Source of the DNA: an uncultured Bacteroidales bacterium
GTDB lineage: Bacteria > Bacteroidota > Bacteroidia > Bacteroidales > UBA932
DNA: 14,289 bases
Direction of reading: 5' to 3'
NCBI GenBank assembly: GCA_945983015.1
Contig: CAMFSN010000032.1
Coordinates: 1 to 14,289 of the forward strand
Under the pieces are notes generated by a model. It was not told the origin of the DNA. It worked only from the letters and a program-made list of their open reading frames with translations, and did not search any database. Below are positions 1-7,426 of the stretch, piece after piece (positions within the stretch are counted from its first letter, which is position 1; the number at the start of each line of letters is the position of its first letter). A program made the translations under genes and the position numbers.

Positions 1-942
1 GATATAATAGATTACATCAGTGGAAGGGACTTTTCAAAGGAAAAGGAGATTGAGAATTGGCTTAAGGAAAGCCCAGAGCATAGGGAGCAGTACTTTCGAA
101 TGAAAGAGCTGTGGGCACATAAATTGGCAGAGGAAAGCGCCCAGCCGGAAAGACTGGAAGGCGTGGTGACGAAGATACATTCAAGGATACGCGGAGAGAG
201 GAGCCGAAGGCAGTACAGAAGATCCGCAGTGTGGGCCTGGAGTATCGCAGCCAGCCTGCTGCTCTTTATCGTGCTGAGCGGAGTGCTGGGTAGAAGGGTG
301 GACCGCTCGGATATTATTCTGGCTAACAATACCGAAGCCGTCTCTCTCTATTCCCTGCCGGATGGCAGTAGGGCCTTTTTGAGAAAGGGGGCAAGCCTGT
401 CCTATGATAAGACTTTCAATTCAAGGGACAGAAAGGTCAGCCTCAAGGGAGAAGCCTATTTCGATGTGAAAAAGGATGAAAGTCTGCCTTTTGTAGTAAG
501 GACAGAACAGGTCAGGGTAAAAGTCCTGGGCACTTCCTTCAATGTGAAAAGTGAGGAAGGAACCGAGGTGATTCTGGAAAAGGGAAAGGTGGCTCTCTGC
601 GATGCCAAGGACAGGCAGATGGCGGAACTGCTCCCAGGGAACAGGGCAGTAGTGGAGGAGAATGGCAGGATAAGTCTAAGCAGCGTTCAGCCTTCGGAGT
701 ACACCAAGTGGAGATATAACTACAAGGTATATGACAGTTGTTCTTTCGATGATTTTGTAGCTATGGCTGAGGACAGGTTCGACGTGCGTTTCATCTATGA
801 TCCGTCCAAATTCCAGAACACCTATTTCAGACTGGCGCTCTCAGAGAGCGATACCTTGGAAGACATCTTGTCAATGATGGAATACATCGCCCACATTGAA
901 TACGAAAAACGAGGAAGAAACATCTACGTAAATTCAAAATAA
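1..942 (+). CDS. FecR-family anti-sigma factor (5' end outside window)
   Basis: Inner-membrane anti-sigma regulator that would hold an ECF sigma factor until the partner SusC signals substrate. The frame is open from base 1. Residues before the ATG at 100 (DYISG..., ENWLKESPEHREQYF) match the usual FecR N-terminal cytoplasmic helix region, so that ATG is internal and the gene starts upstream. In the visible 313 residues a basic stretch precedes one membrane segment (about 77-97, AVWAWSIAASLLLFIVLSG). The periplasmic FecR domain follows (about 111-215; LPDGS, LKGEAYFDV, VLGTSFNV) and then a C-terminal DUF4974-like domain (about 244-310). The SusC gene begins 15 bases later, so the two are probably co-transcribed. 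The cognate sigma factor gene is expected just upstream, outside the window. Family assignment is secure; the partner is inferred from context. Confidence 0.93.
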   Translation, partial: DIIDYISGRDFSKEKEIENWLKESPEHREQYFRMKELWAHKLAEESAQPERLEGVVTKIHSRIRGERSRRQYRRSAVWAWSIAASLLLFIVLSGVLGRRVDRSDIILANNTEAVSLYSLPDGSRAFLRKGASLSYDKTFNSRDRKVSLKGEAYFDVKKDESLPFVVRTEQVRVKVLGTSFNVKSEEGTEVILEKGKVALCDAKDRQMAELLPGNRAVVEENGRISLSSVQPSEYTKWRYNYKVYDSCSFDDFVAMAEDRFDVRFIYDPSKFQNTYFRLALSESDTLEDILSMMEYIAHIEYEKRGRNIYVNSK

Positions 943-957
943 CACTAAAAAGCTAAG

Positions 958-3900
958 ATGAAAAAGTATTTTCTTTTGCTCCTATGCTTGATAACATTTG
1001 CCTTTGTCTCCTCGGCTCAGCCGAAGAATATAAGTGTGGATGTATCTGGGAAAAAACTCGAAAAGGTGCTCAATGAAATCAGCGAGCAAAGTGGAGTGGT
1101 CTTTTCCTATGAACGCAAATTGGGAGAGCTTAAACTGAAAGTCAATGGAAAGAAGACTGCTTCCCTGGCTTCTGTCCTGGACTGGATTTTGACGGGAAGC
1201 GGAATAGAATGGAAAGAGATCAGTTCGGAAAGAATTGCCCTCAGCAGGGATGCCAATTTTGCAGATCTCCCATCCAGGTCTGTGAAAAAGATTCTGGTCA
1301 AGGGAAGGGTAACTGACCAAAGCGGTCTGCCTCTGGTAGGTGCCGCCATCCTTATTAAAGGCACTAGAGAAGGCACAGTAAGCGATCTGGAGGGAAAATG
1401 GGCTCTGGAAGTTCCGGAAAGTGGCAGTGAATTGGAAGTCAGTTCACTGGGTTATAAGAGCGAACTTCTTATTCCTAAGGAAGGTCAATTCTTGGATGTA
1501 GTGCTTAACGATGACAACGAGTTCCTCGACGAGGCCGTGGTAGTAGGTTATGGACTTCAGAAGAGGGCTACAATGACAGGTGCTGTCGCACAGATTAACA
1601 ACACTGAACTGAAGAAAGCTCCTGCCGCCAATCTTTCCACCCTTCTCGCCGGTAAACTCCCAGGTCTGGTGACCAAGCAGAGGAGCGGTCAGCCAGGCTC
1701 GGACGGGGCAAGTATGTATATCCGTGGAGTCGGTTCCGGAGACGGACAGATGCTGGTAGTAGTGGATGGAGTAATCCGTTCCTTCCCAGATCTCAGTCCC
1801 GATGAAATCGAGTCCATCAGTATCCTTAAGGATGCCACCAGCGCTGCTGCCTATGGTGTGAGAGCTTCCGCAGGCGTTATGCTCATTACTACCAAGAAGG
1901 GTGTAAAGCAAAAGCCGACAGTGAATTTCAACAGCTCCCTTTCCCTTAGCCGTAATACCACCTTCCCTGAATTCCTCGACGGACCGGAGTATGCATATTG
2001 GTATAACCTGGCCCAGGAGCTGGACGGGGTGGCTGAGGAAAACAGAAGGTTTACCGCAGAGGAGATTGAGAGAATCACTAATGGAGACCCTCAGGGAATA
2101 TATGCTAACACCGATTGGTTTAGCCTGATATTCAAGAAGGTAGCCCCTATATATAACAATTCTGTTTCACTCTCCGGAGGTACGGACAATTTCAGGTATT
2201 TCGCCTCTTTGGGCGCTTATAACCAGGAGGGTATAGTGGATAGGACCTCTTATGACAGGTATAATGCCAGAATCAATTTCGAGGCTAAGGTCACTGACAA
2301 TTTCTCCATTAACTTGGGACTCTCCGGCAGACTTTCCAATGCCAAGTCTCCTGGCCTCAGCACTGGAATAGGTAACAGTTACGCTTCTGTCTTCCAGCAG
2401 GCGATGTTGATGTATCCTTATCTTCCTGTAGAATACGATGGGCTCCCTGTGGGCAGTATGAACAGTTCTGGTAATGGCAATCAGAATCCGGTCGCTGCAA
2501 GGGACCTGTCCGGCGAGAGCACAACCGACGCCTCTACCGTGCAGACCAATGCCACCATTCAGTATGACCTTCCTTTCCTCAAGGGACTAAGCCTCAAGCT
2601 GGATGCTTCCTATGACTTCGGTTCCCAGACAAAGAAGATAGGACAGTTGGCCTATCAGCTCAATGTATGGAATCAAGATACTAAAACCTGGACCAAATCC
2701 TGGGCAAGGCACCTCTCCAATGGAGAGTCTCAGGTTAATGAGTGGAAGGTTTCAAACTATTCCTGGATGCTTCGTCCTGCGCTTTCCTACAAGGCAAGTT
2801 TCGGAGAGCATAATCTGGATGCCCTTCTGCTATACGAATTCAGTCAAAACGGTTCGGAGAGTCTCTCCGCCGGTATGCGAGGCTACGAGATTACGGACAT
2901 TATGGACATCACTTTCGGTCAGACCATCATAGAGTCCCTGGTTAACGGAGGGCACAGTATGGATAAACGCAGTGGTGTGGTAGCCAGACTTAACTACAAC
3001 TACGCCGAGAAATACCTCTTTGAGATGACGGTTCGCGCCGATGCCACTCCATATCTTCCGGCTGAATATCGCTGGGGATTATTCCCTGGAGTCTCAGTAG
3101 GTTGGCGAATCTCCGAAGAAGATTTCTTTTATGACTTCAAGGATGTGGTGGACAATCTGAAACTCAGACTCTCCGCTGGTCGCCTGGGAAGTGACAGGTC
3201 TTTGGGATACTCCTATTCATATCTGGCCACTATGAGCCAGGGCAGCGACCCTGTGGTGATGATAGGAAACAAGCCTTCCTATTATATCTCGCCTTCTTCT
3301 CCGGTAAACACCGCCCTCAAATGGCAGACCACAGACACCTTTAACCTCGGAGTGGATGCCAGGTTATGGAAGGGGCTGCTTGGAGTGGAATTGGATGCAT
3401 TCTATTCCATCACTAACAACAAACTCGAGGCCCAGTCCGGAATCTTCCCGCCTTCTATGGGTTCATATTATCCTACATACGTGAATTACGGTTCTCACGA
3501 TAACAGAGGTTTCGAGCTGGTACTTACCCACGAGAATCATATCGACGAATTCCACTATAATGTCAGGGGAAATCTCTCCTGGGCGAGAAACAAGATTCTG
3601 AAGATGACTGAAGACCCTAATATCCCTTCTTATATGAAGGAAGTGGGCAGTCCTATGGGGCAGTACTACGGATTTCAGGCTTTAGGACTGTTCCAAAGCG
3701 AGGAAGAGATAAAGAACAGCGCGGTTTACGGACCTACTCTTCCTGGAGATATCAAGCTTCTGGATAAGAATAAGGATGGACGGATTACCTGGGGACAGGA
3801 CAGAGTCGTGATAGGTCGTAGCAGTACTCCGGAGATGATCTTCGGTCTGAATATGAACTTCTACTGGAAGGGTTTCGATCTGGACATCTTCTTCCAAGGC

Positions 3901-4338
3901 GCCGCCCTTTGCGACATTCCGCTCTGCGGTCGTTATTCCGACAGGGATGGAATCTATGACAACACCTTCTACACCAAGCCTTTTGCCTTCGACGGCAACT
4001 CCCCTAAGTATCTGCTCGAGAATTCCTGGACTCCGGAAAACACGGATGCCAAGTATCCTCGCCTAAGAATCGAAGAAAGGGCCAATGGAGGCAAGATGTC
4101 TTCCTGGTGGATAGTGGACGGCTCATATCTTAGACTTAAGTCTCTGCAGCTTGGCTACAGCATTCCGGAAAAACTGCTTAAGAAAGTGGGCCTGGAGACA
4201 GTGAGATTCTATTTCGCAGGAGGCAATCTCCTCACTTTCTCCCATCTGCCATACCTCGACCCTGAGATGCCAGACGTGAACCAGGGCTATTACCCTCAGC
4301 AGATGACTTTCGAGTTCGGTGTTAACCTTAAATTCTAA
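958..4338 (+). CDS. SusC/RagA-family TonB-dependent outer-membrane transporter with STN domain
   Basis: Outer-membrane importer of oligosaccharides (or another large nutrient), energised by TonB-ExbBD and working as a pair with the adjacent SusD. The 1126-residue product has a signal peptide (1 to about 20, ending SSAQ), an STN/secretin-TonB N-terminal domain (about 24-95), a carboxypeptidase-regulatory-like beta-sandwich (about 113-185, VKGRVTDQSGLPLVGA...), a TonB-box-like DEAVVVGYG (191-199), the plug (about 203-314; LAGKLPGL, YIRGVGS, VVVDGV, ILKDATSAAAYG, GVMLITTKKG) and a beta-barrel ending in the terminal aromatic residue FGVNLKF. Length and order are typical of SusC proteins. The STN domain together with the upstream FecR gene indicates trans-envelope sigma/anti-sigma induction. 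The substrate cannot be read from sequence. The ATG at 958 is the first start giving a complete signal peptide. Confidence 0.97.
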   Translation: MKKYFLLLLCLITFAFVSSAQPKNISVDVSGKKLEKVLNEISEQSGVVFSYERKLGELKLKVNGKKTASLASVLDWILTGSGIEWKEISSERIALSRDANFADLPSRSVKKILVKGRVTDQSGLPLVGAAILIKGTREGTVSDLEGKWALEVPESGSELEVSSLGYKSELLIPKEGQFLDVVLNDDNEFLDEAVVVGYGLQKRATMTGAVAQINNTELKKAPAANLSTLLAGKLPGLVTKQRSGQPGSDGASMYIRGVGSGDGQMLVVVDGVIRSFPDLSPDEIESISILKDATSAAAYGVRASAGVMLITTKKGVKQKPTVNFNSSLSLSRNTTFPEFLDGPEYAYWYNLAQELDGVAEENRRFTAEEIERITNGDPQGIYANTDWFSLIFKKVAPIYNNSVSLSGGTDNFRYFASLGAYNQEGIVDRTSYDRYNARINFEAKVTDNFSINLGLSGRLSNAKSPGLSTGIGNSYASVFQQAMLMYPYLPVEYDGLPVGSMNSSGNGNQNPVAARDLSGESTTDASTVQTNATIQYDLPFLKGLSLKLDASYDFGSQTKKIGQLAYQLNVWNQDTKTWTKSWARHLSNGESQVNEWKVSNYSWMLRPALSYKASFGEHNLDALLLYEFSQNGSESLSAGMRGYEITDIMDITFGQTIIESLVNGGHSMDKRSGVVARLNYNYAEKYLFEMTVRADATPYLPAEYRWGLFPGVSVGWRISEEDFFYDFKDVVDNLKLRLSAGRLGSDRSLGYSYSYLATMSQGSDPVVMIGNKPSYYISPSSPVNTALKWQTTDTFNLGVDARLWKGLLGVELDAFYSITNNKLEAQSGIFPPSMGSYYPTYVNYGSHDNRGFELVLTHENHIDEFHYNVRGNLSWARNKILKMTEDPNIPSYMKEVGSPMGQYYGFQALGLFQSEEEIKNSAVYGPTLPGDIKLLDKNKDGRITWGQDRVVIGRSSTPEMIFGLNMNFYWKGFDLDIFFQGAALCDIPLCGRYSDRDGIYDNTFYTKPFAFDGNSPKYLLENSWTPENTDAKYPRLRIEERANGGKMSSWWIVDGSYLRLKSLQLGYSIPEKLLKKVGLETVRFYFAGGNLLTFSHLPYLDPEMPDVNQGYYPQQMTFEFGVNLKF

Positions 4339-4342
4339 GAGT

Positions 4343-5902
4343 ATGAAAAAGAGCATATTATATATTGCGGCAGCTGCCATTCTCTCTGCCTGTTCGATGG
4401 ATCCGGAACTCACTGACAGATATTCCGAGAAGATAGCCTGGACCAGTGAGGCCAATGCCCAGCTCTACGTGAACAAATTCTATCCGCTTATAGGACAGGA
4501 TTACTATAACAGCGCTGTCAGTGACGATTGCTGCAGTGACATTATGAAGATGAATTCCCCTATCTCCAATGAGAATTACTTCCTCTATGGTACCGTTACG
4601 GTAGGTCCTGATAACAATCTTTTCAATAATTGGGGCTGGGGTCATACCTGGGCTTTGGAAGTTTGCCGATTCCTGGACTCAATGTACAAGTACGGCGACT
4701 CCCTCTCCGAGGAATTCAGAAACTACGCCGAGGCTCAGGTCCGCTGGTTCCGAGCCCACGTATATTTCCAGATGGCCAGGCGTTTCGGCGCGAGTGTGGT
4801 ACTCTGGAAGGAATTGCCGCCGATGGGAGAAAAAGATTTCGACCGTTGCACTCCAGAAGAATGCTGGGATTTCATAGCTGAAGACCTCGACTACGCGGCC
4901 AAATACCTGCCTGAGACCGATGATGCCGGAAAACTCACCAAGGGAGCGGCGCTGGGTTTGAAAGCCAGGGCTATGCTTTATGCGGGCCGCTGGGCTGATG
5001 CCGAAAAGGCCTGCCAGGACCTTGAAGACCTGAATCTCTATGAACTTGAGAAGGATTATGCCAATCTTTTCCTCTACACCCGTGCCAAGGGCGTCAGCAA
5101 GGAAAGTATCGTGGAGTACGGCTATTCCTATCCTTCCCTGTCCTATACCTTCGACAAATTCTATTGTCCACCAGGGGAAGGAGGCTATGCTCAGGCTAGC
5201 CCTACCGAGAATCTGGTGGCTATGTACAGAATGGCTGACGGCAGAGAATTTAGCTGGGATGACCCGGAGATGGCCGCCCATCCTTATGAGGGAAGAGAGC
5301 CTAGGTTCTACGCTTCTATTCTTTACGACGGAGTCAAATGGAAGAACAGAACTCTCGATATGAGTGAGGGAAGCCAGGACGGAGTATCTGCTACTGGCGG
5401 TACCACCTCTACAGGCTACTATATGAGAAAACTCTTCGATCCATCCCAGACTGTAGGTTTTTCCGAGAGCGACCTTACCTATTATTATATGAGATACGCG
5501 GAGGTGCTGCTGATTCACGCTGAGGCTTTGGCTGAGTTGAACAGACTCGACGATGCAGCAGACAAACTGAATGAGGTCAGAGAGAGGGCCGGTTTCGCTG
5601 AGGCCAGCTTTTCCAGCAAGGCTGAACTGATGAAAGAGTTGCGCAGGGAAAGAGCGGTGGAATTGGCATTCGAGGGTCACAGGTTCTGGGATCTGAGAAG
5701 GTGGGGACTGGCGAAGCAGACTCTGAACAACACCAAGCGTAAGGGCGTGAAGCCGGTTCAGACTGGGGAGGAACGCACGTACACGGTCTTTTCTGCCGAC
5801 AACAAGACTATTAAGTATCAGGACAAATACGAACGCTTCCCTATTCCTCTGGTGGAGACTCAAAGGAACGAGGCGCTGGAGCAGTTCGACGAATGGAAAT
5901 AA
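4343..5902 (+). CDS. SusD/RagB-family glycan-binding outer-membrane lipoprotein
   Basis: Surface lipoprotein that caps the SusC barrel and binds the incoming glycan. I place the start at the ATG at 4343, four bases after the SusC stop, because it gives a clean lipoprotein signal (MKKSILYIAAAAILSAC, lipidated Cys17). An upstream in-frame ATG at 4319 would add eight residues and overlap SusC. The mature 519-residue precursor shows the SusD layout: an N-terminal helical/TPR-like region (YAEAQVRWFRAHVYFQMARRFG at about 128-149; GAALGLKARAMLYAGRW at about 201-217), a variable ligand-binding middle, and a C-terminal RagB/SusD domain (YMRYAEVLLIHAEAL at 382-396, LNEVRERAGF, LRRERAVELAFEGHRFWDLRRWG). 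It ends with the typical FPIPLVETQRN motif. It is co-transcribed with SusC. Confidence 0.97.
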   Translation: MKKSILYIAAAAILSACSMDPELTDRYSEKIAWTSEANAQLYVNKFYPLIGQDYYNSAVSDDCCSDIMKMNSPISNENYFLYGTVTVGPDNNLFNNWGWGHTWALEVCRFLDSMYKYGDSLSEEFRNYAEAQVRWFRAHVYFQMARRFGASVVLWKELPPMGEKDFDRCTPEECWDFIAEDLDYAAKYLPETDDAGKLTKGAALGLKARAMLYAGRWADAEKACQDLEDLNLYELEKDYANLFLYTRAKGVSKESIVEYGYSYPSLSYTFDKFYCPPGEGGYAQASPTENLVAMYRMADGREFSWDDPEMAAHPYEGREPRFYASILYDGVKWKNRTLDMSEGSQDGVSATGGTTSTGYYMRKLFDPSQTVGFSESDLTYYYMRYAEVLLIHAEALAELNRLDDAADKLNEVRERAGFAEASFSSKAELMKELRRERAVELAFEGHRFWDLRRWGLAKQTLNNTKRKGVKPVQTGEERTYTVFSADNKTIKYQDKYERFPIPLVETQRNEALEQFDEWK

Positions 5903-5934
5903 TTATTAACTAACTCATTAATACACTTAACAAA

Positions 5935-7344
5935 ATGAAAAAAAGTATTTTATTAGCAGGATTGTTCCTGGCTGCAGCCCTGGTATCCTGCAACAAGCCA
6001 GAAGTAGTGACTCCCAAGGGGGATGGTCTATTGAATTTTGTAGTAAAGATTCCTGAAGATCCGGCTGAGTACAGTGCCACCAAGAAGGGACCTTATGCCC
6101 CTGACGAGGTGATTATCGTGCAGATTCCTTCATCTTATGAGAATCCTGTGGATATCACTGCCCTGGAAGCTTACGCCAGCTTTGACAACGACTGCTACGC
6201 TGATCCTGCAGTCCCATCCATCATCGACTTTACTGAGCCTTATGTAATCAATGTGGTTCTCGCTGATGGCTCCACCCAGACCAATACCATCAAGATCGAG
6301 TTCGTTTACCCTCGTATCCGTGTGGAGAAACTCTGGACCAAGGATAACAATGCCCTTCAGTGCCAGTACACGCATTGGCTGAATCTGGCAGTCGATGACA
6401 AGTATGTATATGTTCTCGATGCCATTCAGAACTTGGGCGATAAAATTAAGGTTCTCGACAGACTTACTGGAGATACAGTCAAGGAGATCAATACTCCTAC
6501 CAGCTACATAGCCCAGGTACACGTGGATGCAGCCGGTCGTCTGGTGGCTACCCGTTACAATATGTATGGCGCTGGTTTCAGACTCTATATCTATGATCCT
6601 TCATCTGACAGCTGGGAAGGTCCGGTTATCGACTACCTCACAGACGAGACTACTGGCCGAATTCTTCCAACCGATCTGGGTGAGAGAGCCAGCCTCGTGG
6701 GTGACCTCAAGAGCGGAAAGGCCTATGTATATGCCACAGCTCCGAACAGCAGCAGCTACTATTGCTGGGAGTTCAATGACGGCGTGCCTTCAAAGGAGCC
6801 TGTAATCACCAGATACGCAGGTGTAAAGGAGGACTGGAGCAAGTGTATGGTAAAGAGGGTTTCTACCGAGCCAAATGCCAATCTCTACTTCGGTTACACC
6901 AAGTACACAGGCGTGGAAGAGACTTGCTATGCAGGCTTTGATATGGTAACTCCTGAGATGGACGTTTACTCTATCAATTCTGCAAACTATGGTCCTAGGG
7001 TTCTGAACTATCAGCCATTCAGCGTTAACGGAGAGAATTGGCTTGCTCTCGCTTACCAGTGCGCTTACACCAGGTGGTCCGGTTCCCGTCTTGCAATTTT
7101 CGACGTGAACAACCTCGACAATTGGACTATGCTTCCTGAGGATGAGGGATATATGTTCAACTTTAGGCTCTATAACTCCGAGGACTGGGGTGGAACCAAC
7201 TACGAGCAGAATGCCGGTATGGCAGTCTATACAGACAGTGATGCTGCCTACATCTACGTATCTTCTTCTGCAAAGGGTGGAGATCCTGTAGAGGATAACA
7301 GCAGAGCTGGTGTCACCTGTTACAAAATGGTTTATGCCAAATAG
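5935..7344 (+). CDS. Third-gene PUL surface lipoprotein, DUF5018/beta-propeller-like, probable glycan-binding protein
   Basis: A 469-residue lipoprotein (MKKSILLAGLFLAAALVSC, Cys19). After the Cys, residues about 20-125 look like a beta-rich Ig-like domain (LLNFVVKIPEDP..., VNVVLADGSTQ-type strands). Residues about 126-469 contain repeating beta-strand blocks of the kind seen in YncE-like propellers: DDKYVYVLDAIQNLGDKIKVLDRLTG, DAAGRLVATRY, GSRLAIFDVNN, SDAAYIYVSSSAKGG. I recognise it as resembling DUF5018-containing proteins that often sit third in SusC-SusD operons, but the exact family is from memory. No catalytic motif is visible. Position directly after SusD (32-base gap) and lipidation suggest a surface glycan-binding accessory protein. 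A hairpin follows the gene, so it may end the most highly expressed part of the operon. Confidence 0.78.
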   Translation: MKKSILLAGLFLAAALVSCNKPEVVTPKGDGLLNFVVKIPEDPAEYSATKKGPYAPDEVIIVQIPSSYENPVDITALEAYASFDNDCYADPAVPSIIDFTEPYVINVVLADGSTQTNTIKIEFVYPRIRVEKLWTKDNNALQCQYTHWLNLAVDDKYVYVLDAIQNLGDKIKVLDRLTGDTVKEINTPTSYIAQVHVDAAGRLVATRYNMYGAGFRLYIYDPSSDSWEGPVIDYLTDETTGRILPTDLGERASLVGDLKSGKAYVYATAPNSSSYYCWEFNDGVPSKEPVITRYAGVKEDWSKCMVKRVSTEPNANLYFGYTKYTGVEETCYAGFDMVTPEMDVYSINSANYGPRVLNYQPFSVNGENWLALAYQCAYTRWSGSRLAIFDVNNLDNWTMLPEDEGYMFNFRLYNSEDWGGTNYEQNAGMAVYTDSDAAYIYVSSSAKGGDPVEDNSRAGVTCYKMVYAK

Positions 7345-7379
7345 TTATTATTAATTGGTTTTTGTTTTAATGTGTAGTT

Positions 7380-7412
7380 GAGGCTGGTTTGCCCTTGTGA
7401 CTGACCAGCCTC
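7380..7412 (+). terminator. Hairpin terminator or attenuator inside the PUL
   Basis: Perfect 9-bp inverted repeat GAGGCTGGT (7380-7388) and ACCAGCCTC (7404-7412) with a 15-base loop, followed only by TTTAAAAA. The weak T-run suggests partial termination or mRNA-end stabilisation between the transport genes and the enzyme genes rather than a hard stop. I saw no convincing TAnnTTTG promoter between it and the next ATG at 7427, so downstream genes probably depend on read-through. Confidence 0.6.
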
Positions 7413-7426
7413 TTTAAAAAGTAATT

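Noticed and set aside
100..102. ATG at 100 as the start of the FecR gene
   Set aside because: The frame is open to base 1 and the upstream codons encode conserved FecR N-terminal features, so the gene is cut by the window edge.
4319..4342. ATG at 4319 as the SusD start
   Set aside because: It would overlap SusC by 20 bases and put eight extra residues before a textbook lipoprotein signal that starts at 4343.
4679..5863. 394-codon minus-strand open frame
   Set aside because: It lies antisense to the well-supported SusD gene, has no recognisable domain, and is explained by codon bias.
5903..5934. Possible promoter or terminator between SusD and the third lipoprotein gene
   Set aside because: The 32-base AT-rich gap has only a weak 5-bp inverted repeat (ATTAA/TTAAT) and no TAnnTTTG box, so it is best read as an ordinary operon spacer.
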